Source: Bacillus tianshenii | GTDB taxonomy: Bacteria; Bacillota; Bacilli; Bacillales; Bacillaceae_N | Length of the DNA stretch: 64,000 bases | Direction of reading: 5' to 3' | NCBI GenBank assembly: GCA_020524525.2 | Contig: CP129018.1 | Coordinates: 1,054,001-1,118,000 of the forward strand | Part shown: positions 57,085 through 64,000 of the stretch, piece after piece | How positions within the stretch are numbered: position 1 is the stretch's first letter | Layout: each line of letters begins with the position of its first letter | Notes under the pieces: generated by a model | The model's input: only the letters and a program-made list of their open reading frames with translations | What the model was told of the DNA's origin: nothing | Databases searched by the model: none | Position numbers and translations under genes: made by a program

Positions 57085-57969
57085 ATGGCTGTTACTGCAA
57101 AGATGGTAAAAGAACTACGTGAAAAAACTGGCGCTGGCATGATGGATTGTAAAAAAGCTCTAACTGAAGTTGATGGTGATATGGACAAAGCGATCGACTT
57201 CCTTCGTGAAAAAGGAATGGCGAAAGCAGCGAAAAAAGCTGACCGTATTGCAGCTGAAGGTCTAGCACATATCGAAGTTGACGGTAACACAGCTGTTATT
57301 GTAGAGGTTAACTCTGAAACAGACTTCGTAGCAAAAAATGATTCTTTCAAAAACCTAATTAAAGAGCTTGCTGGTCATATTCTAAGCCAACGTCCTGCAA
57401 ACGTTGAAGAAGCAATGGAGCAGAAGCTAAACGGTGAAGGCGATAAAGTTGAAGAATATATTAAAGCTGCTATCGCGAAAATTGGAGAAAAAATCTCTCT
57501 TCGTCGTTTCGTAATTGCTGAAAAAGGCGACAATGATGCATTTGGTGCATATCTTCACATGGGTGGACGTATCGGCGTTCTAACATTGCTTGAAAACACT
57601 TCAGATGAAGATCTTGCAAAAGATATCGCAATGCACGTTGCAGCAGTAAACCCACGTTATGTTTCTCGTGACCAAGTTTCACAAGAAGAAGCAGATCGTG
57701 AAAAAGAAGTACTTAAGCAACAAGCACTTAACGAAGGCAAGCCTGAAAAAATCGTTGAAAAAATGGTTGAAGGCCGTATGGGCAAATTCTTCGAAGAAAT
57801 CTGCCTAGTTGACCAATCTTTCGTTAAAGACCCAGACCAAAAAGTTGGTAAGTATGTAGAGAGCAAAGGTGCTACTGTTAAAGGCTTTGTTCGCTATGAA
57901 GTAGGCGAAGGTATGGAGAAACGTGAAGATAACTTTGCTGAAGAAGTAATGAGCCAAGTGAAAAAATAA
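57085..57969 (+). CDS. tsf: Elongation factor Ts
   Basis: EF-Ts is the nucleotide exchange factor of EF-Tu. It has 294 residues: an N-terminal UBA-like domain ([20 protein letters not shown]), the TDFVAKN motif for EF-Tu contact, and the C-terminal module ([13 protein letters not shown]). AAAGGAGG precedes the ATG. Codon use resembles rpsB. Confidence 0.98.
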   Translation: MAVTAKMVKELREKTGAGMMDCKKALTEVDGDMDKAIDFLREKGMAKAAKKADRIAAEGLAHIEVDGNTAVIVEVNSETDFVAKNDSFKNLIKELAGHILSQRPANVEEAMEQKLNGEGDKVEEYIKAAIAKIGEKISLRRFVIAEKGDNDAFGAYLHMGGRIGVLTLLENTSDEDLAKDIAMHVAAVNPRYVSRDQVSQEEADREKEVLKQQALNEGKPEKIVEKMVEGRMGKFFEEICLVDQSFVKDPDQKVGKYVESKGATVKGFVRYEVGEGMEKREDNFAEEVMSQVKK

Positions 57970-57975
57970 TCTTAC

Positions 57976-58006
57976 AAATAGGGGACACGGTGTGTTCCCT
58001 ATTTTA
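57976..58006 (+). terminator. Intrinsic terminator after tsf
   Basis: The stem AAATAGGGGACAC/GTGTTCCCTATTT with loop GGT ends in Ts. pyrH follows within 25 nt, so read-through or partial termination is likely. Confidence 0.75.
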
Positions 58007-58030
58007 AAATCCAACTTGTTGGAGGTAGTC

Positions 58031-58753
58031 ATGAGTCAGGCAAAATATAAACGCGTCGTACTGAAATTAAGTGGAGAAGCATTAGCAGGGGATCAAGGCT
58101 ATGGAATTGAGCCAAGTGTCATTAAATCAATTGCAAAGCAAGTGAAAGAAATTGCAGAATTAGATGTAGAGGTTGCAGTCGTAGTTGGTGGTGGAAACAT
58201 TTGGCGTGGTAAAGTTGGCAGTGAAATGGGCATGGACCGTGCGACAGCTGACTACATGGGCATGCTTGCAACAGTTATGAATTCACTTGCGCTGCAAGAT
58301 AGCCTTGAAAACATTGGTGTTCAAACACGTGTGCAAACGTCAATTGAAATGCGCCAAGTTGCAGAACCTTACATAAGAAGAAAAGCAAACCGTCATCTTG
58401 AGAAGAAACGTGTCGTTATCTTTGCTGCTGGAACTGGGAACCCATATTTCTCAACAGATACAACAGCTGCGCTTCGTGCTGCAGAAGTTGAAGCAGATGT
58501 GATTTTAATGGCGAAAAATAAAGTGGACGGCGTTTATAGCGCAGATCCTACAGTGGATGAAACAGCTAAAAAATATACATCGTTATCATACCTTGATGTA
58601 TTGAAAGAAGGCTTAGCAGTAATGGATTCAACTGCTTCGTCACTATGTATGGATAATGATATTCCGCTAATCGTCTTCTCTATTATGGAAGAAGGAAACA
58701 TTAAGCGTGCTGTAATGGGCGAAGACATTGGAACGAAGATAAGGGGGAAATAA
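58031..58753 (+). CDS. pyrH: Uridylate kinase
   Basis: PyrH phosphorylates UMP to UDP. It has 240 residues of the amino-acid-kinase fold, with [30 protein letters not shown] and [11 protein letters not shown]. The ATG follows TTGGAGGTAG; an upstream in-frame GTG would start within the tsf terminator and is rejected. frr follows after 3 nt. Confidence 0.98.
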   Translation: MSQAKYKRVVLKLSGEALAGDQGYGIEPSVIKSIAKQVKEIAELDVEVAVVVGGGNIWRGKVGSEMGMDRATADYMGMLATVMNSLALQDSLENIGVQTRVQTSIEMRQVAEPYIRRKANRHLEKKRVVIFAAGTGNPYFSTDTTAALRAAEVEADVILMAKNKVDGVYSADPTVDETAKKYTSLSYLDVLKEGLAVMDSTASSLCMDNDIPLIVFSIMEEGNIKRAVMGEDIGTKIRGK

Positions 58754-58756
58754 GTG

Positions 58757-59314
58757 ATGCCAGAAAGTATTTTGAAAAACTCATCTGATAAAATGGATAA
58801 AGCAATTCAAGCATTTCGCCGTGAGCTTAGCACTGTGCGTACAGGACGTGCGAACCCTGCTATTTTGGATAAAGTGCAAGTCGAGTACTACGGTGCAATG
58901 ACTCCTCTTAATCAGCTGGCAACAATCTCAACACCAGAAGCTCGTCTTCTTGTTGTGACTCCTTTTGATAAAAGCTCAATTGGTGAAATCGAAAAAGCAA
59001 TTCAAAAGGCTGAATTAGGCTTAACACCATCAAATGATGGTAATGTCATTCGTATTGCGATTCCTGCTTTAACAGAAGAGCGTCGTGCTGATCTTGTGAA
59101 GCTTGTTCGCAAATACGGTGAAGAAGCAAAAGTAGCCGTTCGTAACATTCGTCGTGATGCAAACGATGACTTGAAAAAGAAAGAAAAAAATGGCGATATT
59201 ACAGAAGATGATCTGCGTGGATATACAGATTCTGTTCAAAAAGAAACAGACAAACATATTTCTGAAATTGATCAAATTACAAAAGATAAAGAAAAAGAAA
59301 TCATGGAAGTCTAA
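58757..59314 (+). CDS. frr: Ribosome recycling factor
   Basis: RRF splits post-termination ribosomes with EF-G. It has 185 residues, with [20 protein letters not shown] and the C-terminal three-helix region ([20 protein letters not shown]). AGGGGG at the pyrH end supports ATG at 58757 over the neighbouring GTG. A terminator follows. Confidence 0.97.
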   Translation: MPESILKNSSDKMDKAIQAFRRELSTVRTGRANPAILDKVQVEYYGAMTPLNQLATISTPEARLLVVTPFDKSSIGEIEKAIQKAELGLTPSNDGNVIRIAIPALTEERRADLVKLVRKYGEEAKVAVRNIRRDANDDLKKKEKNGDITEDDLRGYTDSVQKETDKHISEIDQITKDKEKEIMEV

Positions 59315-59342
59315 TTCAATTCACGCTACAATAAGATATGTA

Positions 59343-59372
59343 AAAAGACCCTCTCTCGTAAGGGGGTTTTTT
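59343..59372 (+). terminator. Intrinsic terminator after frr
   Basis: The stem AAAGACCCTC pairs with GGGGGTTTTT (imperfectly) around TCTCGTAA and ends in a run of Ts. Confidence 0.75.
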
Positions 59373-59442
59373 TACACCTGCGTATAGAAGCGGGCAATTC
59401 AGCTTGGCAGGAAGACACAACAAAAGCTTTGGAGGAAGCTGT

Positions 59443-60219
59443 ATGCTTGAGAAGTTCATGTTAAATAAGAAAACAGACAAATCAGCCGAAGGTTCTTTTT
59501 CCAAAGAAGATATTGATTTGGAACACGTTCCTAAGCACATTGCAATTATTATGGACGGGAATGGCCGCTGGGCAAAAAAAAGAGGCTTACCACGTGTAGC
59601 TGGTCATAATGAGGGCATGAATGTAATAAGACGAATGGTTCGTCTAGCGACAACGCTTGGAATTGAAGCGTTAAGTCTCTATGCTTTCTCAACAGAAAAT
59701 TGGAAAAGACCGCCAAAGGAAGTGGAGTTCCTAATGAAACTTCCTCAGAAATTTTTAACCTCATTTTTACCTGAATTAATTGAATTAAATGTCCAAGTAC
59801 GAACGATAGGGGATCGAACAGGTCTTCCAGAATATACGCTAACGGCGGTCGATAATGCGATTGAGCAAACGAAAGATAATGATGGCCTTATCTTGAACTT
59901 TGCCCTTAACTATGGCAGTCGTACCGAAATCTTATCAGCTTCAAAACAACTTGCTAGACAGGTAAAAGAAGGAGTCATTACAGAAGAGGAAATTAATGAA
60001 GAACTGTTTGAACAGTACTTGATGACGCGTGAGTTACCTGATCCAGATTTATTGATTCGAACGAGTGGAGAGATTCGGTTAAGCAATTTTATGCTTTGGC
60101 AGCTTGCTTATGCAGAATTTTGGTTTACAAAAGTTTTATGGCCTGATTTTAAAGAAGAGCATTTTGTCGAAGCGATTTGTGCATACCAACAAAGAGGACG
60201 TCGTTTCGGAGGCGTATGA
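59443..60219 (+). CDS. uppS: Isoprenyl (undecaprenyl) diphosphate synthase
   Basis: UppS makes undecaprenyl diphosphate, the lipid carrier for peptidoglycan and teichoic acids. It has 258 residues. The catalytic Asp lies in IAIIMDGNGRWAKKRGLPRV, with LSLYAFSTENWKRP and the C-terminal LIRTSGEIRLSNFMLWQLAY. The ATG follows TTTGGAGGAAG. The gene starts a set of envelope genes (uppS, cdsA, dxr, rasP). Confidence 0.97.
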   Translation: MLEKFMLNKKTDKSAEGSFSKEDIDLEHVPKHIAIIMDGNGRWAKKRGLPRVAGHNEGMNVIRRMVRLATTLGIEALSLYAFSTENWKRPPKEVEFLMKLPQKFLTSFLPELIELNVQVRTIGDRTGLPEYTLTAVDNAIEQTKDNDGLILNFALNYGSRTEILSASKQLARQVKEGVITEEEINEELFEQYLMTRELPDPDLLIRTSGEIRLSNFMLWQLAYAEFWFTKVLWPDFKEEHFVEAICAYQQRGRRFGGV

Positions 60220-60241
60220 TTAAAAAAGGTGTTGAAAGCAG

Positions 60242-61030
60242 ATGAAGCAACGAATAATCACAGCACTTGTTGCAGGAATTCTATTTTTAAGTGTTGTCAT
60301 CTATGGCGGCATGCCTTTTACAATGACTGTGTATCTATTAGCGAGTATTGCCTTATATGAATTGCTGCGTATGAAGAGGATTTCGATTCTTTCATCACCT
60401 GGTGTAAGCAGCATGATTTTTCTATGGCTTTTATTAATTAATGACCAAGTACTATATGCCCGCCCCTATGTGACACTGACCAAGATTGAAATGGCACTCG
60501 TCGTTATCATGGTATTGTTATCGATTACTGTGTTAAGTAAAAATCGATACACCTTTGATGATGTTGGCTTTGTCATCTTATCGGTTGTCTATATTGGTGT
60601 AGGCTTTTATTATTTTATTGAAACGAGACAGGCAGGGTTAGATTATATTTTCTATGCATTGTTTGTAATTTGGGCGACAGATACGGGGGCTTACTTTGTC
60701 GGCCGGTCAATGGGGAAGCGGAAGCTTTGGCCGTTGATTAGTCCAAAGAAGACGATTGAAGGCTCTGTTGGTGGTATCGTGTTCGCGTTGTTAACGGCAG
60801 TTATCTTTCAGCTTGTTCACCCGCTACACTCTTCCATGCTTGTAGTAATCCTGATTACAATCTTAATTTCGGTAACAGGTCAGATTGGTGATTTAGTAGA
60901 GTCTGCTTTTAAGCGCCACTATGTTGTAAAGGATTCAGGTACAATTTTACCTGGACACGGTGGCATTTTAGATCGTTTCGACAGCTTGTTGTTCGTCTTG
61001 CCGATACTGCATTTTACACATTTTATATAG
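60242..61030 (+). CDS. cdsA: Phosphatidate cytidylyltransferase
   Basis: CdsA makes CDP-diacylglycerol for phospholipid synthesis. It has 262 residues and about seven membrane segments. The signature [12 protein letters not shown] and the C-terminal [20 protein letters not shown] followed by [14 protein letters not shown] are intact. It starts 22 nt after uppS. Confidence 0.97.
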   Translation: MKQRIITALVAGILFLSVVIYGGMPFTMTVYLLASIALYELLRMKRISILSSPGVSSMIFLWLLLINDQVLYARPYVTLTKIEMALVVIMVLLSITVLSKNRYTFDDVGFVILSVVYIGVGFYYFIETRQAGLDYIFYALFVIWATDTGAYFVGRSMGKRKLWPLISPKKTIEGSVGGIVFALLTAVIFQLVHPLHSSMLVVILITILISVTGQIGDLVESAFKRHYVVKDSGTILPGHGGILDRFDSLLFVLPILHFTHFI

Positions 61031-61064
61031 AAGAAGTAGAAGCGGGAAAAGGAGTTACCAAATC

Positions 61065-62219
61065 GTGATAAAAAAAATCAGCTTGCTTGGTGCAACAGGA
61101 TCAATAGGAACGCAAACACTTGATGTAATTGAAGCTCACCCAAATGAATTTCATTTAGAGGCAATGTCTTTTGGCAGTAATATTGAAAAAGGGCTTGAAA
61201 TGATACATAAATTTAAGCCAGCACTCGTATCAGTAAAAGACAAGGAGTCTGCTGAACGTTTGAAATCAGAGGTTCCTTCACACATTCGAATCTTTTACGG
61301 AGAAGAAGGATTAGTAGAAGTGGCAACAGCTGCGGATGCTGATATTCTTGTAAATGCTGTACTAGGAAGTGTCGGCCTTGAGCCAACGCTTGCAGCCATT
61401 GAAGCAGGGAAGCCAATTGCGCTTGCAAATAAAGAAACACTTGTAACAGCTGGTCATCTTGTGATGGCGAAAGCGAAGCAATATGGCGTTGATATTTTAC
61501 CAGTTGATAGTGAGCATTCGGCTATCTTTCAATGCTTAAATGGAGAGCCGAAAAAAGCCATCTCAAGATTAATCTTAACGGCTTCTGGTGGTAGCTTCCG
61601 TGACAAAAAACGCGAAGAGCTCGAAGGTGTTACCGTTGAGGAAGCGTTAAACCATCCGAATTGGTCAATGGGAGCAAAGATTACGATTGATTCTGCGACA
61701 ATGATGAATAAAGGGCTTGAGGTGATTGAAGCTCATTGGTTGTTCGGTTTGCCGTATGAGCAAATTGATGTTCTGCTTCATAAAGAAAGTATTATTCATT
61801 CAATGGTAGAATTCACTGACACAAGTGTGATTGCTCAATTAGGACAGCCAGATATGCGCGTCCCAATTCAATATGCCCTTACGTATCCCGAAAGACTTGA
61901 ACTTCCTCATGCAAAAAGGTTAAACTTAATGGACATAGGTACATTACATTTTGATAAAGCTGATTTCGCACGCTACCAATGCTTGCGTTTCGCTTATGAA
62001 GCAGGCAAAATTGGCGGAAGTATGACAACGGTTCTGAATGCAGCAAATGAAGAAGCTGTCGGTCAGTTTTTGGATGGTCAGATTGATTTCTTAGAAATTG
62101 AACATTTAATTGAATCAGCACTGACAAAACATCAAACTGTTGTAGAACCTTCACTTGAAGTTATAAGTGAAATTGACAAAGAAACGCGCCAATATGTGCG
62201 TTCGCTTGTTCAAAAGTAA
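61065..62219 (+). CDS. dxr: 1-deoxy-D-xylulose 5-phosphate reductoisomerase
   Basis: Dxr is the NADPH-dependent enzyme committing to the MEP isoprenoid pathway, which supplies UppS. It has 384 residues. The NADPH fold has [16 protein letters not shown], metal and substrate residues lie in [12 protein letters not shown] and [10 protein letters not shown], and [20 protein letters not shown] is conserved. The start is GTG preceded by AAAGGAG. Confidence 0.97.
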   Translation: MIKKISLLGATGSIGTQTLDVIEAHPNEFHLEAMSFGSNIEKGLEMIHKFKPALVSVKDKESAERLKSEVPSHIRIFYGEEGLVEVATAADADILVNAVLGSVGLEPTLAAIEAGKPIALANKETLVTAGHLVMAKAKQYGVDILPVDSEHSAIFQCLNGEPKKAISRLILTASGGSFRDKKREELEGVTVEEALNHPNWSMGAKITIDSATMMNKGLEVIEAHWLFGLPYEQIDVLLHKESIIHSMVEFTDTSVIAQLGQPDMRVPIQYALTYPERLELPHAKRLNLMDIGTLHFDKADFARYQCLRFAYEAGKIGGSMTTVLNAANEEAVGQFLDGQIDFLEIEHLIESALTKHQTVVEPSLEVISEIDKETRQYVRSLVQK

Positions 62220-62257
62220 TGGAAAAACAAATGCCCATATAGTAAAACTTTCTATAT

Positions 62258-62275
62258 AAGAGAATAAATTCTCTT
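62258..62275. promoter_or_regulatory. 18-bp perfect inverted repeat upstream of rasP
   Basis: AAGAGAAT and ATTCTCTT arms are separated by AA, 38 bases before the rasP start. The A+T-rich palindrome could be an operator or a minor hairpin. There is no T-run of terminator type. Confidence 0.5.
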
Positions 62276-62312
62276 TAATTTGGTTAGTTTTGGGATAAAG
62301 GTGGGAAAGAGC

Positions 62313-63572
62313 TTGAATCAAATTATTGCGTTTATCGTTATTTTTGGTGTACTCGTTTTCGTTCATGAATTAGGTCATTTAATTTTTGCAAAGCGTGCTG
62401 GGATGCTTGCTCGTGAATTTGCAATCGGTTTTGGCCCGAAAGTGTTTTCTTTCAAGCGGAATGAAACGGTTTATACCATTCGTTTACTTCCTTTAGGCGG
62501 TTTTGTCCGTGTAGCAGGGGAAGACCCTGAATTAGTGGAGGTAAAAGCAGGATATCATGTTGGCCTGTTGTTTAATGCAGCAAACAAAGTTGAAAAAATT
62601 ATAATAAACAATAAATCAAAATATCCAGATGCAAAAGTAATTGAAGTTGAACATGCGGATTTTGTCCATGATTTAGTTGTGACGGGCTATGAAGAAGACG
62701 GTGATATGCTTCAAACGTTCGCTGTCGATGAAAAGGCAATGCTTGTTGCTGATGAACAAGAAACACAAATTGCTCCTTATAACCGTCAGTTTGCGTCTAA
62801 AACAATTGGTCAACGTGCGATGCAAATCTTTGCAGGGCCGTTAATGAACTTTGCGCTTGCATTTGTGACGTTTATCTTCATTGCTTTGATGCAAGGTATC
62901 CCTACAGATGCACCAGAGCTTGGGAAATTAACAGATGATGGAGCAGCAATGGAGGCCGGCCTACAGCAAGGCGATAAAGTCCTTTCAATTGACGACAAAA
63001 AAGTAGCTGGATGGGAAGATATTGTATCAATTGTTCGGCAAAGCCCGAATGAGCCAATTGACGTAACAGTAGAGCGTGGCGGTGAACAGCAAACAGTCAC
63101 TGTCACACCTAAAGAACAGCAAGTTGCTGAAGAGAAAATTGGACTTATTGGTGTCTATCCACCAGTCGAAAAGTCATTTCTCGGTTCAGTGAAACATGGT
63201 GCCGTACAAACCGCAACGGTGACGAAGGAAATTTTCACAGCGCTTGGACAGCTTGTAACCGGACAGCTTGCATTTGACCAGCTTTCTGGACCTGTTGGGA
63301 TTTACGAGTATACAGGAAAAGCTGTGGAAAATGGTATTTTCATTGCCATGCAATGGACAGCGCTGTTAAGCATTAACTTAGGGATCTTTAATCTCTTGCC
63401 ACTTCCTGCTTTGGATGGCGGCCGCTTAACTTTCATTGCGCTTGAGGCAGTGCGTGGAAAGCCAATAGACCCGCAAAAAGAGGGAATGGTTCATTTTATC
63501 GGCTTTGCCCTCTTAATGTTATTAATGATTGTCGTAACATGGAACGATATTCAAACATTTTTCTTGAAATAG
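62313..63572 (+). CDS. rasP: Site-2 intramembrane metalloprotease RasP (RseP/MmpA)
   Basis: RasP cleaves anti-sigma factors (RsiW in B. subtilis), FtsL and signal peptide remnants inside the membrane. It has 419 residues. Zinc motif HELGH lies in the first membrane helix (about residues 18-22), a PDZ domain covers about 190-280, and the third catalytic residue lies in LPLPALDGGRL. The start is TTG with AAAGGTGGG well placed. Earlier in-frame codons lack a ribosome site. Confidence 0.96.
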   Translation: MNQIIAFIVIFGVLVFVHELGHLIFAKRAGMLAREFAIGFGPKVFSFKRNETVYTIRLLPLGGFVRVAGEDPELVEVKAGYHVGLLFNAANKVEKIIINNKSKYPDAKVIEVEHADFVHDLVVTGYEEDGDMLQTFAVDEKAMLVADEQETQIAPYNRQFASKTIGQRAMQIFAGPLMNFALAFVTFIFIALMQGIPTDAPELGKLTDDGAAMEAGLQQGDKVLSIDDKKVAGWEDIVSIVRQSPNEPIDVTVERGGEQQTVTVTPKEQQVAEEKIGLIGVYPPVEKSFLGSVKHGAVQTATVTKEIFTALGQLVTGQLAFDQLSGPVGIYEYTGKAVENGIFIAMQWTALLSINLGIFNLLPLPALDGGRLTFIALEAVRGKPIDPQKEGMVHFIGFALLMLLMIVVTWNDIQTFFLK

Positions 63573-63577
63573 CTTAA

Positions 63578-64000
<423 letters not shown>

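Overview
The window is a chromosomal segment of a low-to-moderate G+C Gram-positive bacterium of the family Bacillaceae. Nearly every protein reads as a close relative of its Bacillus subtilis counterpart, and the gene order follows the conserved smc-ftsY-ffh ... codY-fla/che-sigD ... rpsB-tsf-pyrH-frr-uppS-cdsA-dxr-rasP-proS block. Several features place it outside the B. subtilis group itself. A signal peptidase gene sits between rplS and rbgA, a TIGR02530-type gene lies before flgE, the hook protein and FlgD are long, and a DUF342/FapA-type gene and two extra small genes surround sigD and swrB. All genes are on the + strand. No phage, IS element, CRISPR array, tRNA or rRNA was seen.

Region 1 (1-9.8 kb) holds chromosome condensation and SRP genes (smc, ftsY, ylxM, ffh), then ribosomal protein and ribosome or tRNA maturation genes (rpsP, khpA, ylqD, rimM, trmD, rplS). 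Two gaps carry unusual non-coding DNA: a structured Bacillaceae-type repeat after ftsY and a 141/143-bp tandem repeat after khpA. Region 2 (9.9-25.5 kb) holds lepB, rbgA, rnhB, the orphan pair ylqG-ylqH, sucCD, dprA, topA, trmFO, xerC, hslVU and codY, mostly separated by clear terminators and sigma-A promoters.

Region 3 (25.9-56.1 kb) is the fla/che operon. It encodes the rod, MS-ring, switch, export apparatus, hook and chemotaxis proteins, FlhF/FlhG, SigD and SwrB, with many overlapping or translationally coupled genes and no internal terminator that I could see. Region 4 (56.1-64 kb) covers translation (rpsB, tsf, frr, proS), UMP kinase, and envelope lipid, isoprenoid and regulated proteolysis genes (uppS, cdsA, dxr, rasP).

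The most striking property is a set of four apparent single-base insertions that break or distort otherwise conserved genes: ffh, ylqG, the fliG/fliH junction, and a membrane-protein gene between cheD and sigD. All four are the same direction (+1 nt). Three lie in short runs and one in a run of ten Ts. ffh and fliG/fliH should be indispensable (for viability and motility respectively), so base-calling or assembly error is the leading explanation. The T10 tract could also be a genuine phase-variable site. The most biologically open item is ylqG-ylqH, a stand-alone pair resembling the FliK/FlhB hook-length switch but located outside the flagellar operon.
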